Assembly (NCBI RefSeq): GCF_031877795.1
Contig: NC_133948.1
Span: 9,718,948 to 9,782,947, forward strand
Direction: 5' to 3'
Length of the DNA: 64,000 nt
DNA from: Strix aluco
Lineage: Eukaryota > Chordata > Aves > Strigiformes > Strigidae
The stretch's first letter is position 1, and every line of letters begins with the position of its first letter. The notes under the pieces were generated by a model. The model did no database searches, had not been told where the DNA came from, and worked only from the letters and a program-made list of their open reading frames with translations. Below are positions 26,501-41,500 of the stretch, piece after piece. The position numbers were made by a program, and so were the translations under genes.

Positions 26501-29500
26501 CCCCACGGGTCAAGCTTTAATTTCCGCTCAAGGATCACTGCTACTTTGTCCACATAATCCCTCCAGAAATCTATCAAATTCCATTTTAAAGGTATCTGTG
26601 CTCCCTGCTTCCACTTGAAGTACCTCACGATTCCCAAGAGGCACTGTGTGACTCACACGATGCCTCCAATCCAAGCTCTAAAAAAGGACCAAGGACCATA
26701 AATTGCCTCCTGCTTGTTTACACTCGTGATTCCCTCTGCAGCAAACTCCCGGTTCTTGTCACACCCAGCTCCTCTGCTCATCATTTAGGATAATCTGCAA
26801 AATGTAACACACTGGGCAGATGTGGAGCTGGCTGGAATTCTTCCGCAGCAGCACAGGAGGAGCCACTTCCACCCAGATCTTCCCTGCTGCGGTACCGACA
26901 TGTTCCACGCGAGGGAGATGCTGGCCCGCAGACGAGCGGGTCCCGCGTGGGGACGGGGCTGCGCCCGGTGTCGCAACAGGGAGCTCCCACGGCGGCTTCC
27001 CCTTACCAGGGCCCGACAGAAATCAATTTGCTGATCAAAGCTGCAACCCTCGTTGCTTCCGCCTCACGCAGGGTCGCAGGCACTGGCACCTCCAATTGCG
27101 AACGCATTCAAAACTTCAGCAAAGGACAAGGGCTTCCAAATTTAGCCTGTTCAGACAGGAGGTGAAACCAGGCGGCACAGGAAGGTCTGCAGCAGTCTCT
27201 CAGCACTACTTGCTGCTCATCTTTCCCTCTGCTTCATCCTCCAGCTCTGCAGCACAAACCAGGCTTAAATAGATTCCCTGCCTCTCAGCTCAAAGCCACA
27301 GCTGGGAAAACCAGAGAAAGGCAGAGCAGAGCCCTGCCAGCCCTGGGAAGCTGGGAACAGGAACACTTGGGAGACAAACAGGTACACACTGCTCCATGGC
27401 ACGGAAGCTGGCTGGGCTGGGAGCTGCTTGGTGGAAGAGGGTGGAAAATTATGGTGATTCATCCTCCAAAATGGAAGGGCACTGCTTCTCCAGCTCTCAG
27501 GTTCTCCATCCAAATGACAAGAGCATCAGCGGTTTTGGAAGCTCTTGATGCACATTAACATACATGAACAGAAAAAGGTTGGGGACAGGATCCTACAGAA
27601 GGTCCACTTTAAAGTTATAGGTAGTGGTCCCAATCCTGCGATCCTTACTCACCGAGTAGTCCCTTTGAAATAGAGACGACTGCTCACGTGAGTAAGGGAT
27701 GCAGGATCAGGCCTGTCTACCAAAGAGGCTGAATCCTGAGCTGGAGAGGACATCACGGCCTCTGAGCATCGCGAGACACTCACGCCTGGTCCAGCAGGGG
27801 CTAGTCCAAGGACATCGCCGGGGAAGACAGTCCAGGCTGGGGCACCACACCTGCAAACAGTGCACCGAGCACAGACCATGGAGAGCAAGGCAGTGGACAA
27901 AGGAGGCTCGAAAAGGGATGCTCCACCCAAGCAGGGATGCTCCTGGTTCATCCCCAGTATGTCCGTCTCACAGATACTCCCAGCTTTGCAAGGAGGTCCT
28001 TCTTAACCCTGCTGTCCTCCCAGCAGGCTCCTGAAAACAATACTGCGAGAATGAAAGCCAACTGTCTTGGGACAGCTCCCAACCTGTCTGGGTCTCCCAG
28101 CTACAATTAACATAACTTTAGGAGTAGCTGATGCCCACAAGAGAGGAGAATAAGCCCACTCCTAGCTCACCAGATCATTTTTAATTCCATTAGTTAAGGG
28201 GAAAAAGACAACTCTCTACAGAAACCTTCAGTCCTAGTAGGCACCCAAGGAGAGGAAAGCCAGTCAGCCTGTGTGAGGAACAACCCCAAAAAGTGCTGCA
28301 GACTGCACCCTTCAAGGCCAGACAGACTGCTGCTTTCCATGACAAGCAGGTAGAGGCACCTCCTCCTTCCTAGGGGGTCTGCTGCAGGTCTCCATCCAGT
28401 GCTCAGCCCCCCAGGCTCTAGTCTCCCAGCCTCCCTCCCGGCTGTCAGCTGCCCCCATGCAGTCACACTGCGGTAACACAAAGCACAGTCCTTGTGCACA
28501 CTCATGGAGATGGCAGAGGCGCACGGGGACCTCCATCTTCCTTCTCTCGCCCTTGGGCTTGCACCACCAGCCCACTTGATCAGGACGAGCTTGCTGAGAG
28601 AGTGCCAGGCATTTACCCTCCTCCCTTTGCACCTGCACAGCTCTGCCTACTCTCCACCGACACATGACACAGCCGTAGCCGGCTGCAAAGTGCTGTCCCT
28701 TGGAGCCTAGCACAGAGCAGTGTCCCCAGCGAACGCAGCTATGTGGCTTACAGTCTCACCCGGCTCCCTGCAATGAGCACTCAACCATCTGCCATCCCAG
28801 AAGGGAGCCCCGGGAGCCTTTTTCCCAGCCCCACCATATGACCAGACTGTGCAAACCTCACTGCCCACATCAGTCTGCCCAGGGCTGGGGCCTGCATCGG
28901 GACTAGTGTCTGTCTTTGCAGATGGATAATTAGATTCCCTTTCCATTTCCTTTTTCCTCCTGATGGTTTCTCAGGCTGGCAGTTCCCCCGCAGCCCTGCA
29001 CAATCCAGCAGCATTAGTCAGAGGGAAATTCTGCTCCCTTCCTCTCCTGGATGTTGCTCTTAGTTCAATATAAACAGCAGAATGAACTGCGCAACATTTG
29101 AGCACTTCATTGCAGAAGCATTTGTCCTTTTCAGCCTGGCAAACACGGCTTTCCCTCCCATACCTGCACCCTGCCCCTTCTCCACAAGTGACACCAAAAA
29201 TGCATGTGATTAAAATGAGTGTGATGTTGGCAACTGGAAGCAATTAGCTGATCAGCAGGAATAAGCAATCAGCTACAGTGGGGTTGCAGCACACCTCAAT
29301 TTATGAGCCATGGTGTAAAACACTCCTTTTGGTTAAGGCCTAAAAAAAGCACACCTGATTATTAGCAATGGTGTGAGATGCTCTCAGAAAAAGATCATAA
29401 CACTCTCCTGCAGGAAACCTGAGGAAGAGATGGAGCAACAATGAAAATGGGGTAAATCAACACAGAGCTGTCTCTCAGATCTCCCAGAAAAGGGAAGGAG

Positions 29501-32500
29501 TGTGTGCCCAGGCAAAGCATCCAGAGATCCTCACTGAGCATACGAGATGTCTGTCCTTCTCCCCTGCCACTAAGCAGTGGCTTCCTGGGAAGCAGTACTT
29601 GTACCTGAAGTCCTAATGGTTGCAAAAGCATCCCCAGGACCTGCAGAGATGCACAGCCACATCATCTCCACCTGACAGACGACAGCAGAGGAGTTATCCT
29701 GCTGGGATTTACAGCTCTCCCACAGATCACCCCTCACAGGAGATGTACAGACTGAGGTTTTCAGAGATGATCTGTCAGTTCTGACCTCTTATACCCTGTA
29801 ACATCATGTGTTCTCCACAGGCAATGTCCTGAGCCCATGCAGAACACTGCAGGTCTCACAACCCTCCAGCGCAAACCATCAAGAGACTTCCAGCAGCTCC
29901 GCATCACTGCCTGGGCTGGGTAGTTTCTGCTCTCCACCTGGCTGCAAAAACCAAACTATCACCTGCCCACGGAGGAGGCTTTGAAAAGACTTTCAGAAGA
30001 TTTCAGGAGTTTGCTGCTGACTCTCTCCCCCCAGATCCATGCCAGCCCATTGCTGGCTGCCCACCAAGCACTGGATGGAGTGTTACCCAGCTGTGCTGCT
30101 GGCAGGCTCGCCGGCCACAAGGACCGAGACACTGCAGCCGTTGAGCAGTCAGTGCCTCTTCCACCATTTGCAGCCTGGACGGGCTTCCCAGGGCCTGGCA
30201 CACCGCGCACACCAGTGACTGCACCGGATCAGTGCTGCTGCTGCACAGCGGCAGCGCAGCGCGGTGCTCCCGAAGGGAATCACAGCCCCAGCTGACCCGG
30301 AGAGGTCCCCAGCACAGCCGTGTTGTGGGCCACCAACACAGCTGTGGGACTGGCCAGGCAGATACAAAGCCTGGCAGCTTGCTGTATGAAAGAAGAGAAA
30401 AGGTAAGGGCTGCAAGGCAGCAAATGGCTGTGCTTGTCCCACACTTCAAAGACTGTTAAAATTTTTTACAGCCCAAGGTTTGTGCAGCTCAGGCCAGTGA
30501 AGAGAGGCTGGGGACCAGGACTGTTCCCCAGTTCCCTGTGGCTGTGCAGCCATCCAGTGTTCACATTGGCTCCTTGTACCCTGCCAGCGCAGACACCAAG
30601 GCTGTGGCTGGGAGGATGCTGTCAGAATAATCAAAGAGGGAAACAAGAGATGCTCTCCAACACCTTTTTCTCCCCTTCTCCCCCACCTACTTGCTTCAGC
30701 AAACACCAAGCCTGGTTACACCTCTGCTGCACAACTCACCTCTTCTCCATGCCCTGCAGCATGACTGGAGTTTCACATTTTGTTAAATGCTGTCATGATG
30801 GGAGAAAACTTCAAGTCAGTGAATATCTAAATCAAATTGTGCTGTCAAAGGGAATTTAAACACAGTTTCTTCCAAGCTTAAGGGTAATAGTAACTGCTGA
30901 GTGTTGTTTCTCCTTATCAGAGATGCTGACGAGTAGAGAAAAAATTAGAATAGTTAGTCTGAGTTTGTAGTGAAATAAAGCAAAATACCTTCTTGGATAG
31001 AGAAGTATCTGGCTCAGAGTCTTAGCAGAGACTGTGCTGGATACCAGAGCGCTACCCATGCCCTTCCATAGTGCAGGTGTGATATGCAAGGTCTGGAACT
31101 CACAGTAAGGGTGACCATACGGATTATTTACCAAGACTGATGGATGCTGACAGGTCCCAATGGCTCTGTGGTACCCAAAGGAACACCCTCTCTCTGAGGC
31201 TGCTACAGGAAACACCACAGCTCGCAGGTCTGGGAGGTCAGCTCAGCAATTGCAGTGCTCTTGCAACAGAGGCAATAACAGGCACCCTGGCACAGAGCCG
31301 TGAGCCAGCATGCCCTGTCAGCGCAGCAGCCTCGGTCTGCTTCGGTCCAGCCCCAAACTTCATTAGCAGTTTTGCAGCAGTGAGAGATTCCTGCTAACCG
31401 CTGAGATGACGCCATCTGTTTCCACTTACGTGCTGGCTCACAGGAATGGCTATAGAGCAAAGGACTCCAGAGAGACTTTGCTCTCCTGAGCACACGGGGA
31501 CTGAACAGCCAGCCAGTTGGGACAGACACAGTCTGAATTCACCCTCGCCAAAGCGACCTAGTACCTCCCTTCTGTGCAAAGTACACACCTGGGGGGCACG
31601 GCAGCCCTCCCACTTTGGTTCTGCTATCAAGCTCTGTCATACACCCACCCACAGGCCACTTCCCTGCAGGCACAGAGAACCTGCTCCCAGCAGACAGCAC
31701 AACTGCACTGACTTAGCAGAGGAGGAGGGATTGACAAAGCTGTTCCCACATCTCTTGGTCTGCCCTCTACAAAGCCAAACGCAATCTGCCACTGATAAGC
31801 TACAATCCCAAAGTTAACAGCTACCAGGCCGTCCTTCTATATCAGGGCTCTGCAGAGATCACACTGTGCAGAGAAATCTTTGCCTAGACACCTTTTTCAT
31901 GTATTCATGTTAATGTATGCACTGCTTGGGGCAACCATGTACCTACCTGCCCCAAAAAGGGGCAAGACGTGCCAGCAGTGCCTGTGCAGCCCTAGACAGC
32001 ACAAAAGCATAGAGCAGACAGTGGAGATAAAAAATGGCAGCGTGTAGTATGGGAGTGTCTGGGCGTCTTCTGAAAACGGTATCGGGAGGAGGAAAAGGAT
32101 AAAAATGGGGGACACCCTGTGTGGGCAGGGCTAAGGAAGTATTGGCCCTGTCTGTCAGCTGAACTGCAGGAGGAGGACTCTGCTGCCTCGTTTTACCGGT
32201 CACACCTGCCTCGGGAGGGAAAATAGTCCTCTTGCTCAACAGGAGGTTTCATGCTTTGAAGCAGATTGCTTAATTCTTGGCAATTTGAGTTCGGCAACTA
32301 CCCTCTTCCTGTAGTTACTGCTTCCTCTCTGAGCACACACTGTTTTTCAGAGTCAGAAGAAACATCATGCTCCTCTCAGCCTTCCCCCTGGCCCTGCAAT
32401 TCCCCTCAGTGATTCCTCCTTTTGGAAGAACTGGTGCCTGTGGTGTGAAAGGGAATGAAAGGGCTCAAACAAATGAATTTCTAACAATTATTAAGACTAA

Positions 32501-35500
32501 ACTGTGATGTGATGTATGAAAGCTTTGCTTGTGCCTTGCTTCATTTGTTTCAAAGCTTTGCTTGTGTTTTGCTTCATTTGATTCTCAAGGACTCCTGACT
32601 TCTCAACTGTTTCCTGAGGTCCCTTTGTCTGTTTAGGTAAGATTGAAACGCTCATTAGGCTCCCTACGTAAATCACTGATAGCAGACTCAAGGCCTTCAG
32701 TGGACACTTGGGCAACTCCTAGAATGAGATAAGGGGGGCTCTAACAAAGAGACATGGAGACCCTATTATAGGGAAACTGATTTTGCTGACTCAGGAGGGA
32801 GACACCTGGACTTTACTTCACAGCGCACGCTCCGGAACGAGGGTCAACTAGCGAACACTGTGAAGAAGACTACTTACTTCCTCCCTCGACCACCAAAGAC
32901 CCTCACCCTATTTTCACTACACATGCCCGGACTATGTAAATGAATTCTGGGAGCTCATTATCATAAGACATCCCTTTCTAGGAAATCTAATGAATATGTA
33001 TGATTTGTGTGTATGTATACTGATGTCCCTTGCTAATTCTTGAGAGCCCTTATGGCAGAGAATCCCCACGGTGACCCCAGCGCTGCCAATAAAAGAATAC
33101 CTGCTTAACAGTTATACTGGATTCTGACTGTTAATTTCTTTGTTTCAGGTGGATTCACAACCACGGCAGAGAGTGACAGAACGTGCACTAAGTTCTCCTT
33201 TCATTCCCAGTCTTGCTTCCCCGAGTTTTCTGGAGCACAGTGCTTTCCGGTGAGAAAGGATGAAACACCAGGACATACCATGAACAAAATGCAGCAGCAG
33301 TAGCACACTGGGATACTGTAGTAGTGGCAACCAGCTGGACAAAACTGCCACAAAATCAAAAGCCTAGAGCATCTACACAGCTTCACAGAGCGGATCCTTC
33401 CCAACATGATCTTGTCCTGTTACCCCATTCCCATCACCAGCTTCTCAGCCCACCTGTGGTTTTGCAGACCCCACCACCACTGTGGAGTGGCAGCTCTGAA
33501 TCTCCTGGCAGGCAGCTCCTGCAGGCACAGCCACGCTCAGCACTGCACCAGTGCGGCACCGATGCTGAGACCTGAGACGGGAGAGCGGCCAGACCTCGAG
33601 TCCATTCTCAATAGCCAGAAAAGTCAGCTTTCTCTGAAGCATATCCTCCTGTAACAAGTGTATCCAGTGTAACAGCCCAAGCATAGGAGCTTCCCTCACT
33701 TCTCCAATCTGACTTAGCTTTGCTGTCACATACTGTCAAGCAGTTCCATTCAGCCCTGCTCTGCTGAACTCTTCCCAAGGCATACTTCTCCTCAAAGCCC
33801 CAGATATAGTGACATTGCCATCCCTGGTCCATTACAGCCCTGTCCCAGTTACCCTGAGGCCACTTCTGGGGACTTTATGCATTGCAGGGAACACACACAG
33901 CCTGTACACACACAGCTTCAGGCCACACACATGGCACAGAGCAGGCAGGCTGCTGAACACTGGGACCTGAGAGGCCAGGAGAGTCCTGCCTCCTGCAGCT
34001 ACTCAGCCCACCGGGCAAAGCCGTGCTCAGGCAAGCAGGACCTGCTGCAAAGACCTCCCACAGCGAAGGAAGAACCAGCGACCCTGCCACCAGGCTGCCG
34101 GTTAGCCCTGAACCGGGGGAGGTCTGGAGCAGCGCAGCAGGGCTGGGCACAAAGCCCCACATTAGCATCCCAGCTCCAGAGCTGACAAACCTCCCGCTGA
34201 AGGCAGTGCCTGGTACAAAGGCTCATTTGTTCCCGACACACGAGCCCATTCCAGGCTGTCGCTCGGACACCTCTTCTTTACTGTGCCCTCCTGACTCCAG
34301 CAACAGGCAGGGCTTGGGGCTCAATGGGCCCTTTCTGGGATGCTGCTGGGGTTCACACACAGGAGGCCACAGATGGCCGTGGACTGCCAAGGTCCTGAGC
34401 CCTGCCAAGCGGCAAGCACTGGCACTGCGTGTCCTTCACCACTGACAGCAGCACAACCCTTCCTTGGGGCTCTGCTGACCCAAACCCTTTTTCACAGAGA
34501 TGGCAGAGCTCCTCTTGTCACCCAGCCAGCCACAGTCACCTGCCACTGCACTCCAGTGTCATGGGCACAGTTGTGGGATGATGAGAAAAGGAGACATTTT
34601 TGTGCAAAATCCCTGCTTGTCCATGCACTTTCAGATTGTTCCATCACATACAGGCATGGAGACAACTCTGAAACAGGAAGGAGGAAAATGGGACTGTAAA
34701 CTCTTGTCCTCACCATAACACAGTATGATGGGATATGTTTCCAGTCCCTGCTCTCAGTGCAACAGGGAAGAGGGGCAGGAGGGCTGGGGGAAGTCTCTTG
34801 CCAGATCCCACGGATGGTTAAACTCTCTCTATTTAGCAGTGGTGAGAGGGGATTTATCTCCAAGCAAGAGTCTTGATACCACCTGGGATGAGGCCAAGAG
34901 AAAAGCAAATTCCTCCAGTGAACTTATCCCCCTCCTATACTGCCTACTCAGCTACAGGGAGTTTCCTCTGCAGCCACACAGCCACAGGGACATGAGAAAA
35001 GACTGCTTTTATTTTCCCACCCATAGACCGCCACAGCCCAGCATCTCTTCAGCTTGAGCTCTAGCCAGAAGACAACTAGGCTCAAGGGGAAGTGGCTGGA
35101 CTCTCCCACATGGCTGTGAGACAGCACTTGGAAGCTGTCCTTACTGGAGCACACAGTCACTTACTAAAGTCCAGAGCTGCGCCTGGCAGACCAGCTCCAG
35201 CAGCCGGGGTAGAGCTGGGCTTGCTGGACATCAGCAGAGTCCAAAGACTCCAGGCTCCAACTGTGTAAGAGAAAATCTTGGCCATCTCAGAGTAGCAGAC
35301 ATCAAGGCAGGAGGAAGAAGGGCCCTTTGCCATGTCAGGAAGAAGAATTCTCTGGTAATTTCTGCAAGCAGCGTCTGCCTGTGGTCTCCCAAGCTCCCCG
35401 CCACTGCCTGGGACCTGGGGCTGACACCCCAGTCAGCTCCCACCCCACGCTCCAGATCCTCAGTGCTCCCACTGACATCTCCGCTCTTAGAAAGCAAAGC

Positions 35501-38500
35501 CTCTGGGAGGGCTCTGATCCTCTTTTCCACTGATCCAGTAGGCCCTTGGATACAAAGATCCCAGCAGAGGCTCCCCCCTCCATGCACACACCTCCAGCAC
35601 CTTCCTGCACCAACACACGACTGCACTGAGCACGTCCTCCAGCCGGGCACAGCTCAGCACCCTGCAGGACAGGCCTGAACTTTTCATCAGGAAACTGCTC
35701 CAATATGTGCCACTTCCAGAAAGGTCTCTTGTCCAGCTGTGTTTTTTAGACTCTGCTCTGTCTTATTCTCCTTCTACTTCCCCCCTACACCAACATATAG
35801 AAAAATCAGAACAGAGAGATAAAAAACCCCACAGCCATCCCCACTTCCCGCCCCACTTGCACAGCCGTACTGCCTGGCAGCGGGGCCCTGCCCCTCAGCC
35901 GTGGGGCTGGGGAGCACCGTGCTACAGCCCAGCACCCAGGTACACCCCTTTCCTCAAGCAGACGCACAGGGCTGGTTCCCAACACTGGTGCTGCTCCTCC
36001 ACGGGGCCATTCCCTCCACCAGTACAAAAGGGGACACATCACCCCCCCTGCCCCTCCTGGCAGGGGTCACAACCATTAGAGAGAGCAGCACAACAGCTCG
36101 GACATCGCCGAGCAGCCTTAAATCCTGGTAACTGAGGCGACATGCCAGGACCTCGCAGGGCTGGAGCTACATCTTACCAACACCCCACTCAGGGGGCTGG
36201 CTGGCAGACTGCAGGAGGCCTTGGAACGAGATCCTACCCCGTACATGCCCAGAGCACTCTGCTGAGTAGGAAGCACAGTGCCCTCCCCAGAGCTGCAGCC
36301 CCTCGCCTGTGTCATTCAAAGACCGGTGTAAGCTGTGGCCATGGCTCCAAATGCTGCTCCACCTCAGAGCTGGAGACGGATGAGGTCACCTCCAGTCTGA
36401 AATCACTTCCGTTCTCAAGCTGCTCTCATGACTGTGCCACATTAAAAAGAGCGGGATGGGTGGGGAGGGACACCCAAATCAGTGGAGCATGTTCCCTATT
36501 AAGAGCTCAACACCTCATTAATCTCTGCCTGCCAGGCGACTGCCATCCAAACCCTCCACCCTCCCTCCTTCCCCTACAAGAACAAACCCAGCAGGAACTG
36601 CTTTGAGTTAATAGCACAAGCTGCAGGGGACTACACTTGACCCCCAGCTCCCCAAATTCAACCCAAGCAGAGCAGCGGGGAGAAATCGCAGCTTGGTGCT
36701 GTCAGACTAGCTCAGCCACACTGCTCCACCTTGTGCCCAGATCCATCTGCTGGTCCTCAAATGCCTGCACTGCAGCAGCCCAACTCTTTCTCCCCACGCA
36801 CATCATGTTGGAAATGGTTTGTACTGGCAACTGATCCTATCCACACAGCACTGAGCACCAACACCACAGCCCCAGGGGCCTCTCCAGCACAGCCCCATTC
36901 TCTACTGTCCAGCTGGCCACACTGGCCAAGGTGGCAGCAAGATTCTCCCACCGGGATCAGGCAGTACTTAATCCAATGCCTGAGGAACCAGGCTGAGCAA
37001 GGAGGATGGAAATTCAGGTCACCAGCATAGGGGTGTCCTAAGGAAAAGAGCCTTGCAATGGTCACACTTGGCCAGGAGAAACCAGACTGACAGTTTAGTG
37101 GCATCATTTTAAACACATATTGACCACAGATGAATCAGTGTCTCATTCTTGAAAGCACTAAACTGACCACAGTACCCAACAGTGCCTCAAGCAGTAATGG
37201 CCAAGGTACATCACTGTCACACAGTTCCCTCCTACACTGTCATGGTTTTTTCCCCTCACCCCAGATTTTGCTCTACACAGGAAGGCACTGAGATTCTGGG
37301 GGTCTCTTCCAGAATTCCCGGTCCCATTGCAATGGCAGCCATTGGATGGGGCCATTTTTTCAGCAAATACTGCTCCTGCAATCCATACACTGTTTGGACC
37401 CACCCAAGTGCAGCCCATGCACGTGGCCTTGGCCTCATGTGTGCCACAGCGGTGACTGGCCAAAGCAACGCTGGGCATGACATCGTCTCAGTACCGTGGG
37501 GTGACGGGAGCTATTGCAAATGCAATGGATAGAGAAACACGGGACAGAGTATGCTTGAGTGCGCAGCTACAGATCACATGCTGCATATTTCTAGGACTTC
37601 CTTCAAGCAGATGGAAGACTGGAACTCAGGACTACGTGTGCTGCCAATCCTGTGCTAGGTTCTCTGGATCACGCGACACCCCTGGGGCTGAACAGCAGGA
37701 GAAGTACAACGTGACCACTTCTTCGGGAGGGCACTTTGCTCCTCAGCCTCTTTCCAGAGGCCAGCCCTGGATACCAACAGCCAAAACTACAATGAAAGCA
37801 AGAGCTTTCTTCCTCGTGGGCTTCAGCCCTATAAGAAGCAGTGGGCACCAGAGAAAGGAACCTGTCTTAAATCCTGGCACTAGGCACAGACCTGGACTGT
37901 ACAGGTGGTTCCTCTTCAGCACAGACTAGGAATAAATAGGCTGCAGGACTGACACATTTCAGTAGAGGAAGCAACAGGCTGTTCCCACCTGGCTGCATTC
38001 CCACTAGCTTCTTTCTTCCAGTTCTGGCTTTCACACCTGTAACTTGGTAAGATGCCAGCAGAAGTGATCACCATGGTGAGGAGCTGGTGGGGAAGCAACA
38101 TTCAACAGCCAGGTTGCCTTGGTGGGGAGATGAGGAGCCACAGACCTCCTCCTGAGCAGCATCTGCTCGCTCCCAACAGAAGAGCTCTGACAGCAATGAG
38201 CTGAGCAGGGCGTGCTTCACACCCCACCGCCCTGAGAAACACCAACCACTACATGGAAGGAACAGGTCTGAAGTTGAACATTTGGGCTAAGGTGATTCCT
38301 GAGGCTCAAACACCTCCGGAAAGCTTCAGTTGTGGTGTGATTGACTCACAGAGGAGCAGACACTCACTCACTCAAAGTAGCTGCTGTGTATCCCTAAAAA
38401 TCATGGCCTCCAGACAGAAGTGCCTCTAGACAGAGGTGTTACGTCCTGGGCTTCAGTTCTGTCACCTCCAAAACAGCAGTGGGGAGAACTTCACTATGAA

Positions 38501-41500
38501 CACCCACACCTGCACTGGCTGGCCCAGTGATGCCTGCCGAGCCCTCGAGGATCCTGGGGTGGAAGGCATTCAGGAAGGGTTGTGCTGTTCACCCTGAACC
38601 CAGACACTTTGGAGAGCTGAGCCACATTCTCTGTCTCAAAAAACCCACATCAACACTGTTTGTAGAAGACTCCTGCTTGCTATAAGCTTCATGCTTTTCC
38701 AGTACTCAGGTACTCCTTGTGTGCAGGAATGGACAGCCGTTTGGTCTGCCAACAACTGTACATGAATAATCCTGCAAGAACAGGCATGCACTAACACTCC
38801 CACAAGAGTTTTCCTGTGTGATGTTGTTTTTCTGGTTTTGTTTGGGGGTTTTTTTTAATTTTTATTTTTAAATTGCTCAATATACAGGTAAAAGCCATTC
38901 AGACTGAAAGCAAAGGCTTCACTCAGGGCAGCTTAATAAGAATCAGACTGTGCTGTATTTGAGGAACTCACCGGTAAGATACACATAAACATACAAAACC
39001 ACACCCTATATTTTCCAAAACTAGAAGCTGGAAAGATCCTCTGAGGGGCTGTTAAATAGTCTGGATGGCCAGATCTGAGGATATGGAGGAGACGCTCTGA
39101 AATCATTAGTATATTAAGAGCAACAGAAAGTAATATAATTCAAGAAAAAAAAAATCTCTTCCCAGGCAAACCAGGCTTCCTCTGTGCAAAGGAATTCCAC
39201 GGACGTGAGGACATCGGTGCCCTGGTGGAGTTCGAGATGATGAAGGTTGTATTTTCCTTTTCCAGTAATACTTAGATTTAACTATATAAACTGTTCCTCT
39301 GGGAGCAGATCCTATTTCACTGTTTACGCAAGAGTCTTAGAGTTGGATTTTAAAGCACCCACTCCCAAACTGCAGGGAGCCCAGTCAATACAGATGTTCT
39401 TGCTATAGCAAACAGCTGCTTTGTTGCACTTCTCTTGAATTCTTTGCCATGCCACCCTCTCTGTCATTGGCACAGCCAGAAAGTGCAGGGCACAGGAGGA
39501 GTTCAACCAGACAAGAATAGCCTCGATTATCAACGCTGCAAAAGGTAAGAAGAGATCTGCAATAGTGAAGCCTACATGAGTTTTTCATGCTGTGATGAGT
39601 CCAGGTGAAGCAGAGACAGACACATGGGATGCAGAAGCATCCAGCCTCAGGGCAAAGCACTGCCTAGCTCTTCAGCCCGGCATTTGGCATCCAGGGAGTG
39701 GACCGCGATCAGCTACACACTCTCAGAGAGCACATCCCCATGTGCAGGGTGCTCAACCAGAGCACGAAGGCAATCCCAGCCCCAAAGGGCTTGCCATTGG
39801 AAGCATACAAGAAAACTAACAGGCACACAGATCAGTCAAAAAGCAGCACAGCTAGTGTGATAAACAGTGCCTACCCACTAGCCAGCTGCTGCCAAGTACA
39901 CACAGGAGGGGTTTAAGGAAGAGTTTGGAGGAGGATAAAGAGGACAATTTTCAAAAGAAACAAGGTAGGATGTTAAGAACACTAATCCACAATGGAGCAT
40001 CTCTGCCAAAATTCCAAAAAAAGAAGCAGCATTGTAAAAGTTTCAGTTCCAAGAAACCAAAATGTTAGATGGGTTAATCACTCCTGAGCACGGCTGTGAT
40101 CCTTCCAAAGCCATTTTCACAGAGCTACGTCTCTTACTGATTTTTTTGAGACAAAGATGAAAGGGCCATTCAGAACAGCCTGGAACCTACCTCCTGCCAT
40201 ATTTTCCCAGTTATTTTCCTTTGCCAACCCCTTTCCTGGACCTAATCCGTGGACCACAGCACATAAAAGGCAACTCTAAGTCTGGCACTAGGTGTGTAAA
40301 TTCCTCTGCAGCACCCTGCTCATGGAAGGTGGCAAGATCTCTGGCTACACAGCAGCTTATATCAGCTAGAGTGATGGCGTGGGGAGAACACTGGCAAGGT
40401 TGCTCACCAGAGCCAAATTTATAAAAATATAGAAGGTGCCTAGCTCCTCTCGGTTTCAAAGGACTTGGGCACTTTCATCCATATTTAAAGAAAGCTGGCC
40501 CTTGCTTTGTACTGTTGCAAACTGTCTAAAAAATTTGCCTTTAAAATAACTATATTGTACAATGTCCTTTGTGGAAAAGCTGATGTTTCTTCCTGTTGTC
40601 TTTCATCTCCACACCACCAACCCAGACCAGAGCAACGTGTCAGCTCCTTGGTTAATCCAGAACATGCTGACAATCTCAGAGGCACTGCAAGCAGGATTGC
40701 TTAACTTGGGGCAGGCACAGCCTGCAGTTCTGGGCTGGCAGAATGCAAAACTGCAGGGCTGTGGCCCAGGAGAGGGCTTCACAGATACCATCACCACGCA
40801 AACACCCAATAACTCTGCCATAGTGCCACGAGGCACCACTGAGCTTTGCACCAGGAACAAGAACATCAGAGCTGCTGTTATGATCTTCCTAAGAAGGTAT
40901 GGGGGTTTACAACCCAACTCTGCCATTTTGGCAAATTTCACCAGTGATAATTCAGTATAAATTACTGTGGCCAGACCAGGCAACTCAGTTTGACCAGGAC
41001 AGACCTGGAATACTGGTACTGTCCTGACTAAGTCTCAGGGATGGTATTTTCTACCAGATTTGAGAGAGGCATTTTTCCACTCTCCTCACCAAAAATCACA
41101 GCCTTAGGAACAAACCTTAGCATCCAGCTGGATTGCCAGAGACAAGAGAACGAAACCCCAAATCTTGCAGAGGGTCACTAAAGGACACGCATTCTCAATT
41201 ATATTGTCCCTCTCCTCCTAGAATCCTGTCCACCTTAAGATAACTGTTTCTCTCCTGAAAAACTGAGTGAGAAAGCAATCACAAAAGGTTAGTGTGCCAA
41301 GCTGAATAACCAATGTCACTGGATGAGAGACACAGCCCACTCACACTGAACAAACTGGGTTCTTGATAACATCTGTTCTTTGCAGATAACATTGCTGTGA
41401 CACTGGTCTTGCTGCTATTTCAGTCTTGATTTCCAGTATAAAGTTTATCCAATCAGTCTCATCAATATAATCTCTACTTGCCCTGTAGCAAAACTGTTAA

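Noticed and set aside
37238-37300. tgtcatggtttttt as the start of an avian LTR
   Set aside because: Only the first bases resemble an LTR start; no matching end, poly(A) signal or duplication nearby.
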